DNA of 64,000 bases, taken from NCBI RefSeq assembly GCF_014192395.1, contig NZ_JACHXW010000028.1, positions 28,351 through 92,350 on the forward strand, in the 5' to 3' direction. The position numbers were made by a program, and so were the translations under genes. The notes beneath the pieces were generated by a model. That model saw only the letters and a program-made list of their open reading frames with translations. It made no database searches and was not told where the DNA came from. The DNA comes from Paenibacillus endophyticus. GTDB taxonomy: Bacteria; Bacillota; Bacilli; Paenibacillales; Paenibacillaceae. Of this stretch, positions 10,301-17,796 are shown one piece after another (the stretch's first letter is position 1; every line of letters begins with the position of its first letter).

Positions 10301-13300
10301 CAACGATTCCAACTCGCTCACGGGCCGCTGGGCAAGACGAAGACCTTCATCCGTATCTACGAGATAAAGCTCACGAGGTATCGACAACACGCCTTTCCAG
10401 GGTGAAGTAGGAAAGCTGAACGGATAGTCCCAGTTCGTCATCCACGCCATCATTATACGTCGGTTGTTAGGGGCATTCTGAAACGTCATGGAAGCGTACA
10501 TTTCTTTACCGTACTCTATTTTAAGCATTGTTCTGACCGGATTGTCATTGACGAACTTTCCGTCCTTTGTCAATTCTCCAATAAAGTAGCGGCTTTCTGA
10601 ACCTTGCGTCTTCGGATTTGCTCCCGTACTGATCATTAGCACCCATTTACGCACCGTGCCGCCCTCTACCGTAAGAGGGAAGAGGTCGGGGCACTCCCAA
10701 ACGCCTTCCTGCCATTCGCCCCCAACAGAAATTTCGTTAAATCCGAATTGATCGGTGCGCTGCCAATGGATCAAATCGACGGAAGTTAGAAAATGGATAT
10801 TGTCACCACCAGAAATGACCATGACCCAGCGGTTGTTCCCATCATCACGCACGACCTTCGGATCGCGGAAGTCCCAGCCGCCATCTTTGCCGCCGGGATT
10901 AGGAACGATAGCTTCGTTGCCATAGTACTCCCATGTTCGGCCGTTGTCCTTGCTGTAGGCCATGCCCACCTTCTGATTGCCGCCGGGTTTATCGGGATTG
11001 TACGACGTATAGTAGGCTATAAGGCCTTGACCGCCTACATCCCCAAATAAGCCTGAATCATTATTAAGATCGGCTACCACTGAGCCAGACCAGATGTGGC
11101 CCAGATCGTTCCACTTCAAAGCGAAAGGCATCTTCTTCCAGTGTAGCAAATCCGTGCTGATCGAATGCGCCCACTGACCTCCGTCCTGATGGAACAAATG
11201 GTATTCCCCTTTGAAATAGACAAGTCCGTTAGGATCGCTCGCAGAACCTCGGACAGGCGAGTAATGATATTGAGGACGGTATAGTTCTTCATAATACTGG
11301 TCTAATGGTGTTGCGTACATATTTTGAAAATAGGATATGCCATCTTTCACTGCTATCCCAACGACATCTTCGCTCAAATCGTTCTCCAGCCCCTCCCACT
11401 CCAATACAGGGTCCGCATATCCATCCACAAACACAGTTATCGAAGCGCCTTTCATGATCACCTCTATGTGATGCGATTTGCCAGCGGCAAGCTGCGGCGC
11501 TTCGCTTTCGGCCTCGATAGTCACATTGTTCCGGTCTTTTTTCAACAGTGATACCGCATGATCCGGTCCCGCTGCAAGCAGATACCCTCGCGTGCCATCC
11601 ACGCTAGTCCGTAACTGTAGTGCCGCCGTCACGCCTGGCGTTTCTTTCCCCCTGATGAGATCGCCTTCCAGTATCAGGTCGCCATCATAGTCCGAAGCGC
11701 TCTGCGGTACGAACGCCGTCCGAATCGACCATTCGCCATTCTCACTGTCCCCCCGGATGCCATTTAAATGAGGTTGCCAAATGCCGCTAACTGTGTTCCA
11801 GTTTTGCAGATTTGTTACAGGTTCGTTCACCATCACGCTCTGAAAGTACACTGACCCTCCATGGCTATACATCCCCAAACGCCCATTGGCGTACGTAGAT
11901 GTTTGTGCCTGCAGCAAGGGGTCGTATTTCCCGTTCCAATACACTTTCATGGTATGCCCTTCCGCTTTTACGCGTAGTCGGTACGTTACTTCCGTCGTGA
12001 TGACAACAGGAGCCTCAGCCAACAGTTCACTTCCCCCCGCCTCATTCAAAGAGAATAAACGAAGTTTTTGAGTCTCTTGATCCAGTTCTGCCAGATACCC
12101 GTTTCTCCCGGTGTCATCTGCACGCAACAACAGCCCTGCCGAAGCTCTAGGCGTGACGATCTTCAGATCCGCTTCGAAGTCCAAGTCGCTACCTGTCGTC
12201 GTCGCGAGTGCGGAGAAATGACCTTGGGAGCTAAGCTTGAGCCCGTTTGCATCGGAGCTCGCATCTCCAATTCCGCGGAGCTGCCAGCCTTCTAAATTAC
12301 TTTTCAATCCACTCCAATGTACGGATGAATCGTCTACGTAAATATTTTGAAAGACGACGGTAGCATCATAGACATGTAAGCCGAACAGGCCGCTAGTGTA
12401 GGAGGCGTCCTCGGCACTCAAGACCGGGACCGCCTCTCTGTTCCAGTACACCCGCAACTGCGAACCTTCTGCCACTGCCTTCAAATGATGGGCCTGACCT
12501 GTAACCCATTCGACTTCCACTTCCTTATAAAGCCGGCCAGGTATACTTTCATTTGAATTGAGCAGCCTAATCGTCGCCTTGCCAGGAGAATCTCCGCGCA
12601 CGATCTGTACCATGTACGACTCCCAACCACTATCATTCGACCGAAGCACCAGCGAGGCAACGCCTTGTTCGCTCTTAAAGGTGATATCGGCTTCAAAAGC
12701 CGTATCAGATATCGTCTTGTCCGACATTGCAAAGAAATTACTGACCGAGGTTAGCTTGAGCCCTTCCGCCGTTTCTTCAAACGTCCCGGTTTCCTTCTGA
12801 GACCATCCTCCGACATTGGAAGATAGACCTGTATTGGGGGCCTTAAGATCCTTGATCATCACATGCTGGAACAAGGCTTGGGTGTTATAAACATGAAGAC
12901 CGATTCGCCCACTCGAGTAAGCGTTATCATTTATACTGAAAACAGGTGTTTCCTCACCGTTCCAGTATACATTCAGCTTCTCACCCTCAGCCCTGACCTG
13001 GAGTTTGTACACCGTATTTATATCAATTTGTACGTTCTGCTCTTGAAAGAGCCGATTAGGCGCCTGATCATCCGAATTTAACAGACGCAGTTTATTTTCG
13101 GCTGGATTCAATTGAACCATATAAGACTTCCAGCCATTGTCGTTGGCCCGGAAAACGAGCGATACGACACCGCTATCCTTGGCGAGCATTACATCTGCAT
13201 CCATTTGAAAATTATCGAAAATTGCTTGGTCGATTGCAAAATAATTGCCTGAAGAATCGAGCTTGAGCCCTTCTTCCGTATCTTCGTAGGAGCCTGCATC

Positions 13301-14005
13301 CCCACCATAGCCCCAACCTGTCAGATTGGTTTGAAAGCCCGGAACAGATGAGGTAATCTGCTCGGCGTTCACGTTCTGAAACAGAACGTCGCCATCCCAT
13401 ACAAGAATACCGAGCTGCCCTGTTGCCAGGGAACTATTTGTCACATCAAATATTGGCGTCTCAATGGAGCCGAAATAAACTTTAATGGAGGTATCCCCGG
13501 CAACGATACTTAGCTTGTAAGGGGTATCCGACACAAGTGGAGAAGTAGGCGTATAGGTATTGGATAACCCGCCAGGCCCCGTCAACCGGATCGAATTTTG
13601 CGAAGGCTCGAGCTGAAGCTTGTAGGAATCCCAACCACTCGCGTCGGCACGGAATACCAACGATGCATGACCATTATTGCTCTTGAATGTCATTTCCGCA
13701 TCATAACGGAAATTTGTCCAATTGCCTTCCGCCAGCATCATCGTATTTTTGGCGGCAGAAGAAATCAGCTTCCCCCCTGGAACGTCTGACCAATCATCTC
13801 CTTCCTTTTTTGTCCAACCAGTCAGATTGGAACTCCAAATGGTCTCCCCGTTGGAGATTACATCCTTGTCAATCGTTTGCAACCCGGCCATGCTTCGATC
13901 GGTGGTTTCTTCTGCTTTAACTGAAGCCACTACCTGCAGAAAGAGGGCTAATACCAGCGTAAGCGACATAAACAACTTAAATGCTCCCAAATACCTTTTC
14001 CCCAA
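7328..14005 (-). CDS. Giant secreted, S-layer-anchored modular GH32 fructanase, 2225 aa
   Basis: TTG 14005 is preceded by AAGGAGG. Modules read from the sequence are: signal peptide (1-31); five LamG/DUF1080-like repeats (about 57-216, 226-386, 393-558, 566-727, 731-898), each carrying SLVFRA- and YWNG-like motifs; GH32 propeller (about 908-1215) with nucleophile Asp924 in SDPNG, DFRDP at 1045-1049 and acid/base Glu1104 in WECPD; GH32 beta-sandwich (about 1240-1385); Big_2 (about 1400-1487); a sixth LamG-like module (about 1488-1650); ricin-type lectin (about 1655-1786) with repeated QW motifs; a linker; three SLH repeats (about 2041-2225). It should be held on the S-layer and degrade fructan outside the cell. 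All three catalytic motifs are intact, and no frameshift is seen. Confidence 0.92.
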   Translation of the reverse strand: MGKRYLGAFKLFMSLTLVLALFLQVVASVKAEETTDRSMAGLQTIDKDVISNGETIWSSNLTGWTKKEGDDWSDVPGGKLISSAAKNTMMLAEGNWTNFRYDAEMTFKSNNGHASLVFRADASGWDSYKLQLEPSQNSIRLTGPGGLSNTYTPTSPLVSDTPYKLSIVAGDTSIKVYFGSIETPIFDVTNSSLATGQLGILVWDGDVLFQNVNAEQITSSVPGFQTNLTGWGYGGDAGSYEDTEEGLKLDSSGNYFAIDQAIFDNFQMDADVMLAKDSGVVSLVFRANDNGWKSYMVQLNPAENKLRLLNSDDQAPNRLFQEQNVQIDINTVYKLQVRAEGEKLNVYWNGEETPVFSINDNAYSSGRIGLHVYNTQALFQHVMIKDLKAPNTGLSSNVGGWSQKETGTFEETAEGLKLTSVSNFFAMSDKTISDTAFEADITFKSEQGVASLVLRSNDSGWESYMVQIVRGDSPGKATIRLLNSNESIPGRLYKEVEVEWVTGQAHHLKAVAEGSQLRVYWNREAVPVLSAEDASYTSGLFGLHVYDATVVFQNIYVDDSSVHWSGLKSNLEGWQLRGIGDASSDANGLKLSSQGHFSALATTTGSDLDFEADLKIVTPRASAGLLLRADDTGRNGYLAELDQETQKLRLFSLNEAGGSELLAEAPVVITTEVTYRLRVKAEGHTMKVYWNGKYDPLLQAQTSTYANGRLGMYSHGGSVYFQSVMVNEPVTNLQNWNTVSGIWQPHLNGIRGDSENGEWSIRTAFVPQSASDYDGDLILEGDLIRGKETPGVTAALQLRTSVDGTRGYLLAAGPDHAVSLLKKDRNNVTIEAESEAPQLAAGKSHHIEVIMKGASITVFVDGYADPVLEWEGLENDLSEDVVGIAVKDGISYFQNMYATPLDQYYEELYRPQYHYSPVRGSASDPNGLVYFKGEYHLFHQDGGQWAHSISTDLLHWKKMPFALKWNDLGHIWSGSVVADLNNDSGLFGDVGGQGLIAYYTSYNPDKPGGNQKVGMAYSKDNGRTWEYYGNEAIVPNPGGKDGGWDFRDPKVVRDDGNNRWVMVISGGDNIHFLTSVDLIHWQRTDQFGFNEISVGGEWQEGVWECPDLFPLTVEGGTVRKWVLMISTGANPKTQGSESRYFIGELTKDGKFVNDNPVRTMLKIEYGKEMYASMTFQNAPNNRRIMMAWMTNWDYPFSFPTSPWKGVLSIPRELYLVDTDEGLRLAQRPVSELESLQGEPLTWSNESVTPQTTNLLTGLSGSAYEVEAELELPESGAASEFGFQVREGGDQKTVVGYRSATNTLFVDRSKSGFIHFSDKFTTLHEAIVKPVNRTISLRLLIDESSLEVFADGGKKTFTELIFPDGARDGLTLYAKGGEIKVVSLKVYPLRNVWKPATIDGTTVASEIRLDRDSVEIGVGEERRIYATVVPYTATDKTLIWTSVNPSIATVTTDGAGVAVVKAIAQGETSVTVAMANGAVKRTFKVSVGAFTTNLKDWKAYPLSEWVPTAQGIRGFYGSDAAYMSNKQSADFVYETDVKLTDSGAASILFRANADGTAGYYFNLDPNLRMLRLFYKAPGKSDVEDRMVLAKVPRVLDKNRIYHVKIVATGMFIHIELDGEQVVHLTDDTFSQGYFGLNVFGGYVYYQNTIVTGDTLHDTRKYSLTSVADGRVLGVDSQDNFARLKSVVYSGGNNEQWVIVPLANGDYSIRSASSGKALDWDTGQNMIQLYPYLGYDNQRWQLIEDENGTYSITSKKNTELSLKANVTGDISLVAKDVTDSSQQWRMQEIKTPVVPSDGGNGGDPINEGKESDSVPQVPAKDIAELLADGKTSDFAHIKEVSRDGKPMIEITIDDGKLNALLGAIDVPEMDIKVKKSRDVLINGLTVKDLKQLAASQAVLTIHTPQAIIALQAAGLDLGSTQSTSNTDFAPIELSIRNADKELIAVSKEKAVTGGYKLLNAPLAVDLVRLVDDKRQVLQFNRYNPVMLALPDGMGDSAALTAVSIQSDGTASHLPTTIVKVDGVKYAKAQERSGLRTYALASGQGDFSDTADHWANNVIHMAGERLLINGVGQGHFLPNGEITREQFATIIARGLGLMDKGSADFVVASTVKKYDIFQGYEDATFHGRDLMSREQAIVAIYRSMKLIQGEFTQPLPSQQQAKALSGFKDVGKLAPWAHEAAAILIQNGLLTGNDRGELNPEGTLTRAEATVLICRLLQSTGYIDKQLN

Positions 14006-14043
14006 CTAAGAACAACCTCCTTGTGTAAGCTTATGATCAATTT

Positions 14044-14071
14044 AATCTAGCCTGTTTTGGAATGATTTCAA
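14044..14071 (-). promoter_or_regulatory. Possible sigma-A promoter of the giant fructanase
   Basis: On the minus strand, TTGAAA (14066-14071) is followed after 16 bases by TAGATT (14044-14049), about 40 bases upstream of the TTG start. The fit is moderate, and no transcript evidence is available. Confidence 0.35.
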
Positions 14072-14234
14072 TTTGATCTGATCTGTTCTTTAGATTTTTG
14101 GAGCATATAAAATCATTCAAGAGATAGCTAGAAAATTAAAAGAATAAAACAGAGCATTCTGAAAGGAAACCCATAAAAATTTAACTACAGTACACGATAG
14201 GTAGAGAAAAACGATTTTTGCATATACAGAAAAA

Positions 14235-14248
14235 TATAAGCGCTTACA
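14235..14248 (-). promoter_or_regulatory. Candidate cre (CcpA) site upstream of the fructanase
   Basis: The minus strand reads TGTAAGCGCTTATA, very close to the Bacillus cre consensus (TGWAANCGNTWNCA). It lies about 230 bases before the giant GH32 start, in a 290-base stretch without other genes. The remoteness from the start leaves its target uncertain. Confidence 0.55.
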
Positions 14249-14306
14249 AATTTCTGCTATAAGAAGGGAGGAATTAAACAAACTCGGTTCGTCATGAACA
14301 TGCAAT

Positions 14307-14465
14307 GAATCTTCTATCGAAATGTTCTGCAACGACGGAAAAGTCACGTTCAGCGATACCATATTCCCTGAACCGACCCGCAAGAGAATGTCGATCTACA
14401 CCCTCGGCGGTAATGTAAACTTGGTTTCGTTGAAGTATTATCCGATGGCTAATACGTGGAGATAG
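14307..14465 (+). pseudogene. Relic of a GH32 C-terminal beta-sandwich
   Basis: The plus strand encodes ESSIEMFCNDGKVTFSDTIF and then, in the same frame, SIYTLGGNVNLVSLKYYP, ending in TAG at 14463. This parallels DESSLEVFADGGKKTFTELI and its continuation in the giant fructanase nearby. An in-frame stop lies at 14295, and the short piece before it (RFV) fits the family only in another frame, so the gene is broken and almost wholly lost. It runs opposite to the intact GH32 genes. A terminator-like hairpin follows it. Confidence 0.7.
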
Positions 14466-14511
14466 CACAATATATTTCAGGTCCCATAGCCATTCCCTCC
14501 CCCATAATAAT

Positions 14512-14556
14512 AAAATGCGACACCCATTCCGCTTTCTCGGTTGGATGTCGCATTTT
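14512..14556. terminator. Terminator after the GH32 relic
   Basis: AAAATGCGACA (14512-14522) and TGTCGCATTTT (14546-14556) form a perfect 11-bp stem with a T-rich 3' side on the plus strand. It probably terminated the lost GH32 gene. From here to 14757 I see no further gene. Confidence 0.65.
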
Positions 14557-14757
14557 ATTTCTTTTGTGATTCTGAATCAGCATTTGCTTTATCGATCGTT
14601 GTTATTGCCTACGCGAAATATGGACTCATTTACATTTAGTGTTCAATTGTAAGAACGAGTTGAGTTATTAACCTATCCATTATACATTAGGTTCTTCAAA
14701 GCTACTGAGGCCGGATCTTCCGTTTGATTGGATTGACTTCAAACAAGGGGCTGTATC

Positions 14758-15174
14758 ATGAGCAAAGAAAAAGTAACGATTCAACAAATTGCCGATTCCT
14801 TAGGATTATCCAGAAATACGGTATCTAAAGCACTGAATGGAATGAGTCAATTCCTCAGGAGACTCACAATAAAGGAATTAAGCGCGCTATAGAATACAAT
14901 TATAAGCAGTTTGCTTATGTTGACCCCGATGGATATTAAATAAAGAATCATGGCAATATTGCATTACTAACCTTTTGTTAATGGAGAACGAATCCAGTAC
15001 TTTCTTCATGACCAAGAAAATCATCGATCAAGGCAGCATGACACTTGGATTCATAGGCGATTACATGCACTGCAAGAGCTTCCATGAGCGATGGATCGGA
15101 TTCAACCTTGCTCTGAAAACTTCAGGCATTAAACCTGATGACAGTTATAACATCACCGAAGCAGACTGGTTAAT
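14758..15174 (+). pseudogene. LacI-family regulator remnant, frameshifted
   Basis: ATG 14758 has AAGGGG upstream. The first 26 residues are a LacI helix-turn-helix: KVTIQQIADSLGLSRNTVSK, then ALNG. The frame is then lost. QETHNKGIKRAIEYNYK continues the family pattern in another frame, and GNIALLT appears further on before more stops. A later open stretch (from about 14975; TKKIIDQGSMTLGFIGDY, then SFHERWIGFNLALKTSGI) matches the middle of LacI-type sugar-binding domains. It then runs directly into a histidine-kinase fragment. The gene cannot make a working repressor. It may once have controlled the neighbouring GH32 gene. Confidence 0.75.
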
Positions 15175-15520
15175 TGCAGATCCTAAATGGCTGCTCTGTA
15201 AGGAAGAAAAGAGAGGTACCATAACGATAAGCGTTCGCCGAATGGCAGACGACCTGCTTATTCAAGTGAAGGATGACGGGATCGGAATGCCTGAAAAAGT
15301 GTTGGAAAACTTCCGACGCAACCTGCCGGTTACACATAATTCTAGCGAGACCGGAGGCAGCGGCTTTGGCTTGCGAAACGTTCAAGAGAGAATCCGCTTG
15401 CATTACGGGGGAAACTACAATATTGTGATCACAAGCGAGATAGGTGTCGGTACCATGATAGTACTTCGCATCCCCGCCGTGCTTATTACCGAGGAAAACC
15501 AACAGGAAATAGATATATAG
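15175..15520 (+). pseudogene. YesM-type histidine-kinase C-terminal fragment fused to the LacI remnant
   Basis: The open frame that begins in the LacI remnant (14975-15520, 181 codons) changes character at about codon 67. From ISVRRMADDLLIQVKDDGIG onward it is the end of a HATPase domain, with GIGM, the G2 box GGSGFGLRNVQERI and the C-terminal IPAV. The N-box and the phospho-His region are absent, so it cannot be a kinase. The fusion looks like a deletion scar that joined two formerly separate regulatory genes. Whether the chimeric frame is translated is unknown. Confidence 0.7.
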
Positions 15521-15524
15521 TTAC

Positions 15525-15567
15525 AATCGAAAGCCGCGCTCTCTGAAGAGAAGCGCGGCTTTCGATT
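15525..15567. terminator. Bidirectional terminator
   Basis: AATCGAAAGCCGCGCT (15525-15540) and its perfect complement (15552-15567) form a 16-bp stem. It lies between the kinase fragment on the plus strand and the GH42 remnant on the minus strand and could serve both. Confidence 0.8.
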
Positions 15568-15579
15568 TGCTTGATAAGA

Positions 15580-17065
15580 CTACGATGTAACACTTTCGAC
15601 AATCGCGACACCCCAACGGTCGAGTTCGATCTGTTCATTTATGCAAACTTTACGGTTCGAGAGCAGCTCGGTACCGACCTCGTACGAATAAGTGAACGAA
15701 ATAGACGCGTCAGAATAGTTGAAAAAGTAGCGAATCTCCCGGCCTGCTTCATTCGTTCCGGACTTCACGATTAATGGGTAGCGACAATCTTGCTCGAGGC
15801 CCCATAGTCCTGCTGCCTTGCTGGCACGTTCCAGTACTTTCGCCATGACTTGAGCGCTCGGCATGCAGCCGATATACGTCGCGATGCCTTGGCCGTAACG
15901 ATTCTCGGTAACGGCTGCATAAGCCCCCCAGTGCGGGTGCTCGTACCAAGCAAGCGCTTCCGCAGTCGTCGGGTAAGCAGCTCCATCCAGACTTCTACCG
16001 TGTTGTGCTCCGCACCTACCCCGAACGGGTCTCCCTTGAGTATCACCTTATCAGGTTGGATGAACTGGCTGTACCGAATGCCGCAAACCTCGTCGATACG
16101 TCCGGGCTGCACATTCGTCCGGACCTTGATATGTTCGTTTGCAAAACCGCTCTTGAACGTATAAACAACATGTCCGCCGTTTTCCACATACCGGTTCAAT
16201 CGATCCAGCGTATCGTCCGATGCCGCATACAGCGCAGGGATGACAATTAGGTCGTATTGATCGAGTGCATCCGAATCTGGCGACAGAATATCGCAGCCGA
16301 TGTTCATTTCATACAGCCGGTCATACATGAGGCGGACGATGTCATTGTAATCGGCTTTCCTTCCGGGCAGAGGGAACATTGAAGCGCCGTCAACGCTTCG
16401 TTGCTGACAAGCAAGGCTGCACGGTTCTTCTTCTTCAAGTTAATGAGCTTCGGAGACAACCTCGCGAAATCGCGTCCGATTGTCATCGCCTCTTCGTATG
16501 TCGGGTTCGGACCCATGTCATGACTGAGAAGTCCTTTCCAATACGTCTCGATAGCATTGTGAATGGAATGCCAATGCCAGTACTCGACCATATTGGCCCC
16601 TGATGCCAGAAGGCTGAATGCCTGAAGCCGCAACTGACCGGGGTATGGCGTCCAATTCGGGAAAGCTTGTGCCTGCGTCTCCAGCACGAAGTAATTTGCT
16701 TGCTTGAGTGAACGGGCGGTGTCACCGCAGAACGAAATCTCTTTACCGGTGAGATTGTCTTGCGATGGGTGATAAATGTCTACACCGACGATATCCAGCG
16801 TTTCCGCCGCGGAAAAATGGTCAACATCCGGCTGCACACCGTACGAACCGTCCCTCCAGCCGAAGTCAAAATTATGCGTAACGAATTGGTCTGGGCGTTT
16901 GTACTCGTTTACAATCGAAGCTTGCAATGCCAGAAATTCAGTGAAGAGCCGCCGCTGGAAACGAGCGAATTCCGCCCCCAGGCTTCCGTTAATCGCGCCG
17001 ACAACAGAAGGGAAATCTTCCCAACTGTTAATCCGGAGGGATTGTCTTAGAACATGGCCGGACAC
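15580..17065 (-). pseudogene. GH42 beta-galactosidase, 5'-truncated with two frameshifts
   Basis: Three frames must be joined to follow the family. The first (from about 17065) holds RPDQFVTHNFDFGW and the nucleophile Glu in NYFVLETQAQAFPNW, then GANMVEYWHWHS. A shift near 16380 leads to MFPLPGRKADYNDIVRLMYD. A second shift near 15985 leads to AYPTTAEALAWYEHPHWGAY and the C-terminal domain ending at 15580. The first 170-200 residues of a normal GH42, including the acid/base Glu, are missing, since the response-regulator gene begins immediately upstream. It was probably the hydrolase of the adjacent importer locus and is now inactive. Confidence 0.8.
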
Positions 17066-17082
17066 CTCTATTCCGTATAAGT

Positions 17083-17796
17083 TTAAGTGCGGTCTTCACG
17101 ATAGGCGCCGGGGGTAACCCCCGTAAATTTCTTGAATACTTTAGAAAAGTAATGACTGCTTTCGAACCCTACCCGCTGACCGATTGCATTGACCGTAAGA
17201 TGCTGCTGATGGTTGAGAAGCTTCTTCGCTTCGCGAATTCGCAGGCCGTTCAAGTAGTTTACGAAGTTTTCTCCCGTTTCCTTCTTGAACAATCTGCTGA
17301 TATAGTGCGGATGTAGATCCATCAGCCCTGCAAGGTGCTCCAGCGAAAGATCCTGCATATAATGCTTGTCCAAGTAGGCCAAGATGCGCTGGGCATGAAT
17401 AGCGTAGCCGCTGGAATCACTCTCGATGGGAAGCTCCTCGGCAATACGTTTCAGCAGGTCCGCAATTTCATCCCTATCGACCGGCTTCATCAAATAGTCG
17501 ACGACCCCCGCACGCAGCGCTCTCCGCGCATATTCAAAGTATTCGTATCCGGTCAAAATGATGAAGCGGTCGCATAATCCCGATTCTCTGGCTTCTTCAA
17601 TCAAATCGAATCCGTTCTTCTCGGGCATATGCAGATCCGTCACGGTGACATCCGGCAGATAGGCTTTCATCACATCAAGCGCTTCGGGCACGCTGGAAGC
17701 AGCTCGAACCTCCATACCGAGAGGCATCGACTCGTTGACGATCTTGACAATGCCGTTCAAAATCAATGGCTCGTCATCCACGATCAATACTTTCAT
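17083..17796 (-). CDS. YesN-like response regulator, AraC type, short form, 237 aa
   Basis: Receiver domain at about residues 1-120 (MKVLIVDDEP; phospho-acceptor Asp in VTVTDLHMPEKNG; YLMKPV), followed almost directly by the AraC-type helix-turn-helix pair (HYISRLFKKETGENFVNYL; IGQRVGFESSHYFSKVFKKF). The long linker of typical YesN proteins is missing, which makes this a compact form. ATG 17796 overlaps the stop of the kinase gene by four bases (ATGA) and has GGGGGAGG upstream. It probably controls the adjacent ABC-importer operon in response to the kinase. The broken GH42 gene follows 18 bases after its stop. Confidence 0.93.
   Translation of the reverse strand: MKVLIVDDEPLILNGIVKIVNESMPLGMEVRAASSVPEALDVMKAYLPDVTVTDLHMPEKNGFDLIEEARESGLCDRFIILTGYEYFEYARRALRAGVVDYLMKPVDRDEIADLLKRIAEELPIESDSSGYAIHAQRILAYLDKHYMQDLSLEHLAGLMDLHPHYISRLFKKETGENFVNYLNGLRIREAKKLLNHQQHLTVNAIGQRVGFESSHYFSKVFKKFTGVTPGAYREDRT

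Noticed and set aside
14013..15600. Insertion sequence responsible for the gene graveyard
   Set aside because: No transposase frame, target duplication or terminal inverted repeats were found; the remnants are explained by deletions and frameshifts.
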